From: Branchiostoma floridae
Lineage: Eukaryota > Chordata > Leptocardii > Amphioxiformes > Branchiostomatidae
NCBI RefSeq assembly: GCF_000003815.2
Contig: NC_049980.1
Location: 10,135,492-10,179,502, forward strand
DNA: 44,011 nt
Direction: 5' to 3'
Shown piece by piece: positions 1 to 11,603 of this stretch; positions within the stretch are counted from its first letter, which is position 1; every line of letters begins with the position of its first letter. The notes beneath the pieces were generated by a model. The model did no database searches. It had not been told where the DNA came from and saw only the letters and a list, made by a program, of their open reading frames with translations. Position numbers and translations under genes: made by a program.

Positions 1-76
1 GCCCTAGGGCCCATTATCAATGTTACAGAAGGAGCCATTCCCCCTTGCAGTCTGCTCCGGCATATGTTTTGCTCCT

Positions 77-310
77 TTTTATTGGCCAATGCCTGCATAT
101 ACCTTTCTTTCGTTCCTTTTGATTGGTCAAAATGAATTAACACCCGCACCGGTGTTAATTCAAAATGAATTAACACCACTGGTGTTTATTTGCACCTGCC
201 TGGCCGAAATCGAAGTGTTACGGCGTCATAACCAACGTGGAACGGGGCCTTCTGATTGGTCCGCGGCGCCTGGCTATATGATAATATAGTTTTAAATCTT
301 TAGGTAAGTA
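77..310 (+). promoter_or_regulatory. Cluster of inverted CCAAT boxes and a palindrome
   Basis: ATTGG (reverse CCAAT) occurs near 81, 123 and 255, the first inside the palindrome ATTGGCCAAT. Between them GAATTAACACC (134-144) and GGTGTTAATTC (151-161) form a perfect 11-bp inverted repeat, and CAAAATGAATTAACACC is repeated at 128-144 and 161-177. A TATA-like stretch (about 272) and an AG/GTAAGT donor (about 304) follow. This could be a small promoter with a non-coding first exon, but no coding exon follows in view. It overlaps the likely 3' end of the PAQR gene. Confidence 0.25.
185..190 (-). terminator. Candidate polyadenylation signal of the PAQR gene
   Basis: AATAAA on the minus strand, about 360 nt past the PAQR stop codon. 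A second copy lies at 83-78. No transcript evidence is available. Confidence 0.35.
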
Positions 311-551
311 GACGACTATCATAGCCCCCTGGGTACCATATATACTTTGTATCAGCACTAACTTACTAACAGACGAAAAGGTTATACCTGAGCAAGTCTG
401 TTGTTAAGATGAATACAAAATTAATTTTGTACTTGGTACCTCCCTCTTAAGTACATTTTATAGATGTGCAACAGTGATTGTCATTAGGGTATATGTACAA
501 AGTGTGAATCAAGGCTATTGGTGCAGTGTGGATCGGCCAATACGGGTGTCG

Positions 552-3500
552 CTATCTAACTTGACACGGGTGTGTCTGCCGCATGTCTGCAAACTCCCAG
601 CATGCAGTGTGCCAGCAGTACAGGGCGTAGATGTACAAGCAGTGCCACAATGTGTGACTCTGTCCTATGTAGTCAAACTTTCCTGTGAAAACATGAAAAT
701 GTACATTTCTTAGTATATTTCATAATCAATAGCCCAACCACTAGAAAGAAGGCTTGCTGAGTTACATGTGTGTGACCTCCAGGGTGTCACAAGCAACATT
801 ACAAAATGAACTACCATAGATGCACTGCACTAATGCAATGGCGTAGTGGTTAGAGTGTTTGCCTTGCAGACGGTTGGTTGCGAGTTTGAGTCCCAGCCAA
901 AGACTTTATAAATGGTACATACTGCTTTCTGTGCTCAATGCCCAGCATTTGAAAAAGAGTATGGTAGGTGAACACACCACTACCGGTGGACTAGCCAGTC
1001 CTCTGCTGTAGTGATTGTTCAAAGCTGTGTGGCCCAAGGTTACAGAAATGGAGATTGGGTGCTACTGCTGCCTGATGCACCATTTGGTGCGGAAAGGACT
1101 CTAACTTGATAGACGTGTCATACATCCAACTTACCTGGCCAAAACCTCTCTGGAAACTTCACAGTGTAGGTTGCCAACATGAATGGAAAAAGCATCATGT
1201 ATGTGGAGAACCACTTGTTCCAAACAACCTATGGAGAAATGTTTGCGCATGAAAAAAAGTGTTATTGTCTCATTCCTTTGTATTTGTAAAAAAAAAAGAA
1301 TAATTTCAACAAGCCAGTGACACGTCAACTTAACGGTTGCACAATCATCGCCATAACGCCAAAGGGAAGTCTTAGTTGTAATTTTAGAGACGTCATGATG
1401 TAGTTACCCTAGTAAGAATGTTGGTAAACTCTGGATCCAGAACTAGCCAGACATGGAGTAAGGCCAGGGTCGGTGCCAAGTGCAAGAGAGCAGCTTGGAA
1501 CAGTCTGAAGGGATGAGACTTCATACCGCGAACTGTGCAGAAAATCAGCACCAGTACCAGCGCAGCTAGGCCTAACAGGTACTGGCTGCTGTAACCCTGA
1601 AAAAAGTGATGACAACCTGCTTTCTAGTGTTTTTCCATATTTTGTACTCTCCAATCAGAAGTTCGGCTCCGTTTTTTAGACGTTTTTATTGGGCTTTTTA
1701 TTTTGTACTGTTCTCTTGCCTGGTCGCGAGACATAAAGAAGAAAACCTGATAAAACGTTTAAAAATGACCGAGCCGAACCTCTGCTTGAAGAGTACATTT
1801 TTTTGCACATCAAATGAATAAAATAGAAGTAGAAGAAGACCTTTATTGCAAGATAATTGTACCAATTCTAAACTACCAATCTAATTTGAAACAGTCAAGC
1901 TGACGTTATGCATGCAAGAATTATGGCAATAGCAGTATGTAATACTTCATGTGCTACTCACCTGATAACAGTACAAGCCGTAGGCGAACACAGGAACATA
2001 GGTGCCTCCCCCTGCTACCCACACCCCCAGGATATCTGCCACGTTAGCGAGCCGTGCCGCTCTCTCACTGCGGTGGTTGATGAACAGGTGCCAGGCAGCG
2101 GAACTAAGGCAGCATGGCTGGTGACAGGTGATTAAAAAGACAGTACGTTAACATCAACTTGTTAAAAAAATTAGTCTTCGTTTCAGTACCAAGCAGTTGT
2201 GGTACATATAGTAGTCTGTGACGTTCCATCATACAGATTTTGAAAGTCCTACCAACACATATCTTACAGGCCTGACTCCTAGCTCTCACACTTTGCCACC
2301 TTTAAAGGCAACTAGATGAATTAATTATTCCGTCAAGGCGAGTGCCATCACTTGTGTCTATGTCTCATTGATTTATTTGTCCCTGGAGTTCAACAATGTG
2401 CGATGCCATGGAAATGACCTGACAGCGACGTTAGTCACGTTGATTGATTTGGGTAATTTACTTGGGGGCGGGGGGTGATGGAATTAAATCATGGGAAGAA
2501 ATTGAAGAAATACTTTAATATATCTTCTGATACTTACTAAACAAGACACGAGGACACAGGCGTGGACTAGGGTGTCGAAAGAATCCTGACGTTCCCGTGC
2601 AAGAACGACGCCTACCAAGTGACACGAGAAATACACCGCAGCCAGAAACGACGTCCAGAAATTCAATGTCTCGTTCGTCCAACGGAAAGGTCTGTAAAAG
2701 TGTATCGTTTGTTTGTTTGATATAACGTTATGTCGTTATCATCTGTTGCTATTTCAGAAGAAGAGTTAGCCGATTTGTTTTTTAACAGCCATTGCGCAGA
2801 AATTGTTCTTCTACACCTCGTGCACACTACTATATGCACACGTATAATAGCCCTCAGTAAATCTCAGTCTGATGAAGTTTGAGTGTATGGACATAGAGGA
2901 TAGTTACGTTGTGAAGCACTGCGCCGTTGACAGGTTGTACATGTAGCCGTTCAGGATGAAGGGTGAACACCAACCGTTCGCCACCCTCCATCCAGGCAGC
3001 TCCCTTAGACTACAGCCCACCACACCTTCATAACAAACAATATAGGGTCGTTAGCAGTAGTTGTAAGTTTACTCTCATTACAGGTACAGTATCTGTAAAC
3101 TACTTTGACATGTATGGCTTCGACTTATTTTGTATGTCTTTAAATTTTGTGGCGTTTTGTATATCATTTACCTAGTAGTATTTCGCAGCTTAGCTTCGCC
3201 CAGTGGAAAAAAGTGCACCAGAAGAAAGGCGTCCAAAAAGTCGCAAACATACATGCACAACGAACCAAATCTAATTATCTGCTTATTATCATACATAATA
3301 TATCAAATACTTCAAGATTTAGGGTGCACGTATAAAGAATTTCGACCACTCAAGTATTACAAGTAATTTATGCTAAACAACAAGAACGTCATAGACCAAC
3401 GCAGTGAGGAACAGCGTAGCGTAAGTATGCAAATTAAGAAATCCCGACGTCATTCATGACTTGTCATGACGTAGCCTACCCTGCATGCCGTCCGAGCTGT

Positions 3501-3936
3501 GCATTCCTGTATCCAGGGTTATTCTCAGGCTGACCCCAAACACAGAACAGACCTCAGAGGTCGGACTGGGGTCCTGGAAAGGTCATTCTGTCCCAACTAT
3601 TCATCTTTGACTCTTAGGGTTAAAAGGTGTTTCCGTTTCTTTCGGCTGCCAAATTGCCAAGATATGCACTACACCAATATACTAGTAGTCGATCGATTGG
3701 TGTCCTATATTAGCACTCTAACGTCATTTACACATTTCCAACTGAAACACATCCAAGCGAGAGTGTGAAAGAATTACGACTAACCCAGACATTGAGACCT
3801 GCACTGTCAATGTGGTGTTGATATACTACTCACCTGAACACTCGGTACGTTGTTTTGCCTCCGTGGCAGAGACGTCCGCCAACCGGTACCCATTTCTACG
3901 TCTTCCAGAGCCCTTTTCTTGTTCAGTCGCTGCCAT
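552..3936 (-). CDS. PAQR3: PAQR-family seven-helix membrane protein, PAQR3-like (complete, 7 coding exons)
   Basis: Exons in transcript order: 3936-3834, 3025-2908, 2691-2538, 2117-1962, 1596-1408, 1228-1135, 682-552. All have AG/GT borders and phases join without a break into 945 nt, 314 residues; human PAQR3 is about 311. The start ATG (3936-3934) is followed by GCA, a good Kozak context. Seen motifs: LPGW then an NGYMYNL segment like the PAQR GYR region; WTNETLNFWTS (78-88); SSAAWHLF (S131, H135); ADILG (D153); PERFWPGKFD (266-275); GQSHTLWH (H281, H285). The S-x3-H, D and H-x3-H set is the PAQR metal-site signature. Several hydrophobic stretches fit seven helices. PAQR3 (RKTG) is known as a Golgi protein restraining Raf kinase; that role here is inference. 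PAQR4 is the main alternative. A minus-strand AATAAA lies at 190-185. Confidence 0.85.
835..1113 (+). mobile_element. tRNA-derived SINE
   Basis: The head carries a pol III A-box-like GCGTAGTGGTTAGAGT (841-856) and a B-box-like GCGAGTTTGAGTCCC (880-894), as in tRNA-derived SINEs. The unrelated body ends with a GGTGCGGAAAGGACTCTAAC-type 3' segment that I recognise as typical of such elements. It sits in the last intron of the PAQR gene, between exons 1228-1135 and 682-552, in the opposite orientation. Family not assigned. Confidence 0.7.
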
Positions 3937-4481
3937 CGGTTTTGGAGTTTTTTTCTGGGACAAACGTAAGATCTGTCAGTCACCTGAGGTCAAGTTCATG
4001 TCGTCTATTTTTGTCTGTATTATACACTTATGATTTGAGATCGTGCCAAATCGATCCTGGGCAGTGGGCGGTCCTGTATCCTCGAGGAATTCACGTGCCT
4101 GAGTTACGGTTTTAATAGATTACCAATACGACGCACTGTGGCGGTTGCATCATTCTCAGTTATAGTCGATCAATTTGAGAAGACTTGGCATCAGCAAAAC
4201 TCAATGGAGGTCTATGGCAGTGAGTGGAATGGTAAGATATCCCTGCACGCGTCCGGTTGGTGCTGTCAGTCAACGCACGGGCTCTAAAAATAAACTTCCT
4301 GTAGCTACTGGTAACCACTTCGTCTGGTCAGAAAATATGCCGGGTATTCGCATAGTCACCAAGCGGCGGCAATAAGAAGCATTAAAACCTTTTGAAAACA
4401 GTAATAATGGCGATGTAAAGCATATCAGTTAAAAGTTATGAATATGGCGGCTTCGAAGAAAAAGAAAGTACAAAAGTATTT

Positions 4482-4553
4482 AGGTTCTACCGAGATTTGA
4501 ACTCGGATCGCTGGATTCAGAGTCCAGAGTGCTAACCATTACACCATAGAACC
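4482..4553 (-). tRNA. tRNA-Gln (anticodon CTG)
   Basis: Read on the minus strand the 72 nt fold as a cloverleaf. The acceptor arm GGTTCTA pairs with TAGAACC, with discriminator T. The D arm holds the A box GTGTAATGGTTAGCAC, the anticodon loop is CTCTGAA (CTG, glutamine), and the T arm contains GAGTTCAAATCTC (B box). There is no intron. A TTTT pol III terminator follows at 4475-4472. It is nearly identical to the animal nuclear tRNA-Gln(CTG), so it is very probably functional. Confidence 0.95.
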
Positions 4554-6442
4554 CTTTCATGCCGTCACCTAATACATTTAGCTAAACAAAGATTAATTCG
4601 ACCTTTGAGCCGTCAGACCACAATCAAGCACCTTACAAGTGCCTTGCCCCGGCTATGTTAAACTAGAGTTCATAGACCGCGTACCTCGACCAATCGATGT
4701 GGTCATACGTTGTCCAACGGTCACGCATGACGTTTGTAAACGGTGTTCTTCAATCAAAAAGTTGGATTTCATTCTAGAGACTCTGAGTCCAATATATATG
4801 AAATTCGGGCTGGCTTCGCAAATATTATTCTTTCACGTCTATCATTGTTTGTGCGCAAGTATGCTTTGCCTGACTTCTTCATTCAATGAAGTCAAAGTTT
4901 ATTGCACAACACTTGCAACGGTTACAATACAAGGCAAAGTGAAGTACGATCCTTGAACACGTTCCAGGAACTGATAACAAGATTAGAATAACCCTATAGT
5001 CAAGGCCACCCAATAATGATGAATACTTTATTAGTCTGTCTGTTCCTCATCTATAATGGAGGAAGTTAACGATATTTCCTTCCAATTGTGCGAACGGGCA
5101 ATCTACAAATTAACCATATAAACATGACTTGGCTGAACTAGCTTCTTTTTGGACCCACAATGCCAAAGTGCCATTTGTGGCAGCAAGGAGACTGTTGGCT
5201 GTGCAACAATGTCAAATTTTCCGCATTTTCAAATCTTCAAAAAGTAATAAAACTATCTTCGACGTTGAACAGAGTTATAAAGCATGATAACAATGGCTGT
5301 CTGCAAAGAAAGCACTAGTAATTCATCCATAGGAGACATTTTAGGTCACTCGTTTTGATTTGTTATCGTCCTTTTTGTATCGTCAGGTCTAAGTGATTGA
5401 AGTCCCGTATGACGTTTCATGATTAATTTATTCGTCTCTACGCCTGGGTAATTGTTATTGGTATTCAATACACCGTTGGTATTATACGCGTAATCAATAG
5501 TTGCAGGCAGCTATATGTAGTTACTAGCATATGTCTATGCAGGAAAGACGGCTCAGTGTGTATTTGACTAGATACCGACTTCGTGTTGACTTAACCATCG
5601 TTGCGTTTATATCATTGTTTTTTTTTTAGTTTGCTTCAGGGCGGAAGCTTGGGAATGTGGGGTGGGGGGCAAGTCCCTAAAACAGGTCATTCTGGTATAA
5701 TATGTGCTTTCAACGTAAGATCAGTTTGTATACAGTCTACATACTACTTGAGTAATAGAGTAAACACAATAAAAGGACTTACCGGAAGGGGTATGTCCAG
5801 GTATTTTTTATGTTGTCGTTCACGTGCCAAGGCAAACAAACAGCTGTGCAGGTGTTGTTAGAGTGTAGACACCGGACCTGCTGGTGTAGTATTGATACAG
5901 CTGTGTTGAAAGGAATGTTCCATTTAGATCCTCAACCCGTTTGAAAGAGTTCCATATCTTCGTTCTATGCAACACGGAGACACATGAAAGTCGTGTTCAA
6001 CAAGTTTTACCTCACCCTATTCCGTTTGAAAATGTACAGATTTGAATACAAAATAGCACACTTAATTGTGTCACTACCTACCCGAAAGCAATGGTACAGT
6101 CCGGTTTTTCAACTCATCTCCGAGATGTCATCTGTGGGTCGATATTCTTTACTTGTGTAGTTGTTCGACTGGTCGCTTGAAGCTGGTTGCAGCGGTATAG
6201 AAGACTTGTTGACCTCTTTACCTTTCCAATGACGAGATTGACGACATGAACTTATAACTGAATATTAACTTGTAGACGACGTGAAAGCAATTGCAAGGTC
6301 AAATAGAGCCTCCGTTAACGTTATCGTTTTACTTTACATCTCCTTGGAGGTTACCAATACACGACTTACCAACAAAAGAAGGGATTTCCAGATCGGTGGC
6401 TGTGGTTACTATCTGTGTCACTGGCGAAAAAGAACGGATGTT

Positions 6443-6769
6443 GTTTGAAACGTCTGACCATTCCAAAATCATATCCAGTTGCTTGAGTTACTACTTTTTA
6501 GCGTATTTCATTACCTGGATGTCTAATCTTCATCGGTGTATCTGTGACATAGTTACAAAGCTGGCCGGTTACTTGTGGTACTGATGCCGTCATATCTGTG
6601 CGATGTACGAAAATACTGCAGTCTACAATATCACAAGGTGGATATAGACGCTATTACGTACACAAAGTTACTGATTTTTGACTTATTTATCCAGTACTCT
6701 GCAGATTCCCAAAAAAGCAGTTACTCAAGCAACTGGATATGATTTTGGAAACGGTCGGGCGTTTCAGAC
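6443..6769. repeat. Foldback element with ~50-bp imperfect arms
   Basis: The arm at 6443-6492 (GTTTGAAACGTCTGACCATT...) is matched in reverse complement by 6719-6769 (AGTTACTCAAGCAACTGGAT...) at about 90% identity, enclosing about 226 bp. A third copy of the arm lies in intron 1 of SSR2 at about 29495-29545. This fits a dispersed non-autonomous element. Confidence 0.6.
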
Positions 6770-6793
6770 GATCTGCAGATCCTGTTTGCTTCT

Positions 6794-6841
6794 ATCAAGG
6801 AGGTTATATTGTGTCCAATCTCCTGATATAACCTCCTTGAT
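6794..6841. repeat. Palindromic repeat ATCAAGGAGGTTATAT, copy 1
   Basis: Perfect 16-bp inverted arms at 6794-6809 and 6826-6841 around a 16-nt loop. The same arm sequence forms another hairpin at 20283-20317. Confidence 0.7.
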
Positions 6842-8297
6842 TCTATAATGTACTCTAAGCTGACGTGTGGCTACGGCTGGTTGTTGACGGCTTTTTAGGC
6901 GTTTCAATCGAGCTTTCTAACTTGTCAAGGTTTCTGTTTGGCTGGCCTACAAAAAGAAATCATGACAAAGTAGAACGTCCGAAGAAAAAAACGCATATAA
7001 AGACATGAAAACTTGCTTGGGAAGTACTTGTGTGGTAGGCATTACCCCAAAGTCCACATTTCGAAGCCAAATAAAAAAATTGTTTAGTCAAAATCTGGCA
7101 GTTATGTTAATGAACATCTGAGTCAGTCTGGGTTATTTTGTTGGTCTTTTGCGGCGTTTCTACACGGCGCTGTCAGGCTAATGGTGCTCTATCCTCCTGA
7201 ACACAACGGTAGCAAACAGAAAACGGACAATATGCCACAACCTTCAGTTCCACACAAACCTCTGCTTGTAGAGTACAAAATTACACCATTTATTTACCTA
7301 CATGTGCGTCGAATAGCGATCGTATGAACGAGACAACCGAAGCCTGCCGAAAACCATTTTTTAAATATTCTCTGAGACTCTGGCTGGTAACTTTACATCA
7401 ATAAAGAGAATCATTCGTTTAACAGCTGTTTCATGATTTAGTTCTCTTACTCTGTCTATTCTAACGAAATGTATTCTTGCCATTTAAATATTTGTTGCAA
7501 TGTACAATGTATTTAACTTTGATCCCGGCCAAAGGACTATATATACTAAATATGCGGGATCTTCACACGACTCCTCAGCTCTTTAAAAAGAAATGGTTAT
7601 TCTTTTCGCCAATAGACTGACCTTCAAACCGATGTGTCTAAACAGGTATTATGATAATGATAACCTTTCATGCACATTTCTATGATAATGATAACCGCCT
7701 TTAATGTACATTTCTGCCCTTTGCAGGTCAGTAGTATTGCACACAAACGTATACAGATGCAAATACAGCCACAATATCATACGTATACTAACAATGCCTA
7801 TCAAAGTAATCTAGTCGATGCGTGGGTGCAGTTAACGCGTCTCTTCTTCCTTATTACAAAGGAAAGTATTTAACCCGTGTACTTGTAGTTATACTCGGTT
7901 GTGATCGAAGGAAATGAATGTCAGATACCGACAGATACCGACAGGACTTCTTAGCATTCGTGGTCGTTTAAGTATACTAATTGCTATTTTTAGTTGAAAT
8001 ATTGCACCTGAAAAAGAAGAACATTTTCTATTTCGGGAAGAGCGTCGTTTGAGTGCACAAAGGATGATTAATCCATCACAAAAGCGGCGTTTCTGACGAA
8101 GAGCCGAAATGTCCTGTACCGCCGGGTACAGTACTGCACGACAATAGCTGCCCGCCGGCTGGAACGACACAATGAAGTGAATCATTTTCTTTTCTCCTGC
8201 TTATCGTCTGACCTTTTGCGAATCCCCAGAGGTAGTTAACGTCGCTTCGCAGAACAGTCCATTGAGGAAAGGCGTCACAGACCACAGCCATGCGCTG

Positions 8298-8305
8298 TGA
8301 CGTCA
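8298..8305 (+). promoter_or_regulatory. Perfect CRE (TGACGTCA)
   Basis: Full palindromic cAMP response element about 150 bp upstream of a TATA box and 336 bp upstream of the start codon at 8634. A one-mismatch copy, CGACGTCA, lies at 8386-8393. CREs are common in promoters of peptide hormone genes; binding here is inference. Confidence 0.5.
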
Positions 8306-8453
8306 CAATCGACCAAAGGAGTCGCCACAGCTTTTCACGGAGAATGACGAGGCTTTAAAAATGTCAGGTTTTGTGACGATGGGCCCGACGTCATTCGCTG
8401 CGGGAGAATTCTCAGAAGGACGATTAGATGGTGCGTCCCATGGAACTCCAGGG

Positions 8454-8460
8454 TATAAAG
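8454..8460 (+). promoter_or_regulatory. TATA box of the candidate peptide gene
   Basis: TATAAAG in a GGGTATAAAGAGC context. Initiation about 30 bp downstream would give a leader of about 150 nt before the ATG at 8634. Confidence 0.5.
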
Positions 8461-8633
8461 AGCTCGTCAGACGACGGCTTCATGATCAGAACGTCTCTGC
8501 AACGACGGGAGCAGGCAACAGGGCAAAACTCGCAACTTCGCTTCCACCATCAGGATCCTAGAGAAGAAAGTAGCTACAAGTTTGGAGCGATACCCATCGT
8601 CATCTACGACATTTTCATACGACGAAAGAGTGA

Positions 8634-9709
8634 ATGGCGACTCTTAGAAAATACGCTATCTTGGCAGTGCTGTTCATCGTGTTGGGATGTGCATTTAGCA
8701 GGCCCGGTAAGTTTATAATTTCTCTGTTTGTACATTTTCAATTTTTTAAACCCTTTGCCCGGTATACGCATTTCGCCTTCATCGTGGCATTTGTAATGCT
8801 TAGCTTGCCTTGTGTTGTCTCGTTACGAATATTGTTAACAAAGAGCGAAATCATAGCTAAAGTTAGAGCTAGATTCTGTCGGCAAGTGATAAAAGAAGAG
8901 AATTCTGTATTTGAAAATCATTCCGTGCTACTTGAACTCTGCGATATATTTTGTTTCGATAAACAGTAGAGTGGGGAACGCAACATATCTGCCATTTTCT
9001 GCATGGAACCCTGTTATCGTGACAGTGGACAAACTGTCATTTGGATGATAGAGATTGAATAATGTAGTTGTTTCCTCAGTTGCCAAATGACGAATCATTT
9101 TTAAAAGTAATTCTACTACCAACTGAATACTTACAGCTCTCTCTCTCTCTCTTTCTTTATTTCCAATGTTCAGTAAGCGAAAGCTCGAGACACAACATTG
9201 AGGAGGATACTTCTCACCTACAAGAAGCTGTTGATGACCTCCAAGACCGTGGTAGTCTACCTGACGACGTCTACGTCTCAAGAGCGGTCATCCCCACCGA
9301 AGGAGAAGCAATGGACTCCGAAGAAAACGAGAACACACGAGGAGACATGAACGCAGGGCACGAAGATCACCGAGGAGCCGACGAAGTCATCCTCCGGCGA
9401 GTCCGACGTCGCTCCCGTCTACCTCGGCCAGTTCATCGCGGGCACAGGATGGCGTCCAGGCTTCTATCCTTCTCACCGATCTCCAACCAGAAAACAACCC
9501 GTCCCAAACGTATGATGCCCAGGATCCTCTCCCCACCATCGTACAGAAACGCGGCAGCGACACATGACAGAGACGATACCTTTACGAAAAGACGGTCTAA
9601 GACACCGTTAGGGAAGAAGTGTAAGTGGTGTGGCCTTAATTACTTCTTGAAGAAGATAAAAGTATACGGAGATTGGAATAGGAAGCAATCAGTCCATCGG
9701 TACGTTTGA
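8634..9709 (+). CDS. Candidate secreted peptide precursor, exons 1-2
   Basis: Exon 1 (8634-8706) encodes 24 residues starting MATLRKYAILAVLFIVLGCA, a textbook signal peptide ending near CAFSRP, and stops at G/GTAAGT. Intron 1 ends in a long CT-rich tract and CAG at 9173. Exon 2 (from 9174) continues in phase with an acidic, Cys-free segment (about residues 30-95). A basic segment follows, rich in processing-type sites: LRRVRRRSR, RPKR, TKRR and GKK. Exon 2 may read through to a stop at 9709 (202 residues, ending in a CKWC-containing tail) or stop at a strong donor GTAAGT at 9621. No family was recognised with certainty. Promoter, signal peptide and dibasic sites together suggest a neuropeptide or hormone precursor (inference). 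Confidence 0.6.
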
Positions 9710-11310
9710 TAAAAGTATATGTCTAGAACTCATACAAATGTAGCCTAGGAGACATAATTGTACCCGACCACTCATTCCCGAGGAATATTGACGAGATGAT
9801 TTTTTTAGATTTATCGCAATATAAAGAGATACGTGACAGAATGCATGCTGGTACATGCTGTTTTAGAAAGTACGATTTGAAAGTATTTATTTCATTGACA
9901 TGATATCTATATCGGACAAATCAATTATTGAATGTGTCTATGCATCTATACGCGTATTTATAAATTTATACTATAAGCTATATGTCAGTGTCTTGAAATG
10001 CAATATTGAAACGACGACTCGTGTACCATATGTATGTGGCGACGATGAAATGATAGTTAACGAACAAGATGTTTATTTGAGGTCATTCATTTTCTACTGT
10101 AACTAGTCACTCGATGTATTCCGGACATTTGTATTTTGTATACAAAACCAAAGATGGTACAATATCTTATCAGATTAATATAGAGACAAATTGTTCATAG
10201 AAATCGTGTTCCTGATTTTTTATGATGGAGACCTTGTTGCGTAAGTAGTAGTGAATGACGAGGGTTTTGCAATGCTGTAACAACGGAATTTCATAAAACA
10301 TGTCAACGGAAAGTTTCAAACTGTGTGTCCACTTGTGGCTTTTTGACAATCAACTCGTTATGGTGCCAACTTCAAAATTGGTCTTGCTTGCTACATCTAG
10401 ATTATACTGGAAAAGACAAGTGACCGACTCAACATGGCAAAGTCTACTGAACACAATAAAGCAAAACCTCAGTTCTACATGTCGCTTTGTTAGCTTTGAT
10501 CTCTTATCAAATATTGAGCGTTAGATGATGGTCAGCTTTGAAAGTACCTGCTTCCAGAGAAAGAAGAAAAGATCATAAAACACCTATTGAGCGGACGGAC
10601 AGTCCCAAACACACGGATGCAGTATGAATATACTTCGCTAGAGTTCGCTTTTGATCCACGTACTGGTATTTGCTACATGTCTTGTTACACTGATACACTG
10701 AACAATTAAATACCTTTGAGCTGTCTTAAATCTCGATGAAACGCTTCCAAATAGATTTTTAAAAACGTATAAATTGATTTTGATGATAATTTTCTATGGG
10801 TTGGCCTTTTAATGAGTTTCAGATAAGTGTATTTGTGATCCAGCTTATTGAGACTTGACAAGTTCGGTATACGTAAGAACTAAGCCATATCTAGACCAAA
10901 GATCGAGGCTTGACTATGTTGTTGCTGCTACTCCTGTCTAAATCTATGGTACTACAATTATATTTGTTGCAAACACATAATTCCAGCGTTTGTAAGAAAT
11001 AGTTTGAGGTCAGGCTAATCAATATCGCCTGTTCACATCCTATATAACACAGATAACATAACGCTGGGTTGCCTTGACGACAGCAATCGACGCACGCTGA
11101 TGCGCGTCAAAGTCGGGGTGCCCAGTGGTAGGCTTGTTAAAATGTCAATCATAAGCCCATCAAAAGGGACCCTGTCAGCGGTGTACTAAAAGGCTCGTTA
11201 TAAAAGTGTCCAGCGGATTCTTGTTAGGAAATGCCAGGCCTATACTGTAGGACAGGTACGTGTTGTCTGATAGTGGGTGGTTAGGTCCTGACGTCATGTG
11301 TGACCTACAG
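9710..11310. other. AT-rich stretch, intron or intergenic
   Basis: No motif-bearing frame was found. An AATAAA lies near 10455 and could end a transcript that reads through exon 2 of the peptide gene. If exon 11311 is real, this stretch is its intron. Confidence 0.5.
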
Positions 11311-11603
11311 GTAACATCTACACGTGTCTGCACGGCGGATGGAGTATTTCTCAGAATCTCTGGTTACATCCGAGCGTACGATGCCGTCCTGCTAAAGGTC
11401 GGGGTCACCGAGACAAATGCCCCTTTTGGGGGCCGTGGGAATGTGCCCGTCTCTCGGTTCTGGGCATCGCGTGTGCCTGGAGTAGTGATGGTGCATCACT
11501 CCATTCATGGGCGAATGATAGCCTCCACCAGGCCTTCCTTCGGCGGTACGGGGATCGTAGAATTCGTAGAATAAATCTGGAAATTGGCCAGGGGAGACAA
11601 TGA
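11311..11603 (+). CDS. Possible third exon of the 8634 peptide gene (Cys-rich)
   Basis: An open frame begins right after CTACAG/GT and runs 97 codons to TGA at 11601-11603; an in-frame TGA lies just 5' of the acceptor. Its phase (two leading bases) fits the donor at 9621 exactly. The join would create a Cys codon and read GKKCNIYTC, a dibasic site followed by C-x4-C, then four more Cys. The whole product would be 270 residues. Against it: the acceptor tract is weak, the block is GC-rich so other frames are also open, and a perfect CRE (11289-11296) just upstream could mean a separate promoter. Confidence 0.3.

Larger units (their letters stand above)
3937..8297. other. Intergenic stretch apart from the tRNA
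   Basis: No spliced gene was recognised on either strand. It holds the tRNA-Gln gene, a pair of long inverted-repeat arms (6443-6769), a 16-bp-arm hairpin (6794-6841) and a short tandem duplication around TATGATAATGATAACC (about 7649-7698). Open frames here are short and show no family motif. Confidence 0.6.

Noticed and set aside
3370-3420. ATG followed by 17 codons and a strong GTAAGTATGC donor on the plus strand
   Set aside because: Lies inside the first PAQR intron on the other strand, with no downstream exon found.
3855-4115. Plus-strand reading GQWAVLYPRGIHVPEL resembling the N-terminal region of PAQR3
   Set aside because: It lies on the strand opposite the PAQR gene and outside its exons, has no splice context and no continuation; treated as coincidence.
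5782-5880. Exon-like minus-strand block ending in a GTAAGT donor (CLPWHVNDN reading)
   Set aside because: It resembles fragments I associate with dispersed repeats, has no partner exon, and opposing frames are equally open.
9139-9151. (CT)n run taken as a microsatellite
   Set aside because: Better explained as the polypyrimidine tract of the acceptor at 9173.
11260-11574. 104-codon open frame overlapping the 11311 exon in another frame
   Set aside because: It reflects the GC-rich block; its phase does not fit the upstream donor and it shows no signal peptide or domain.
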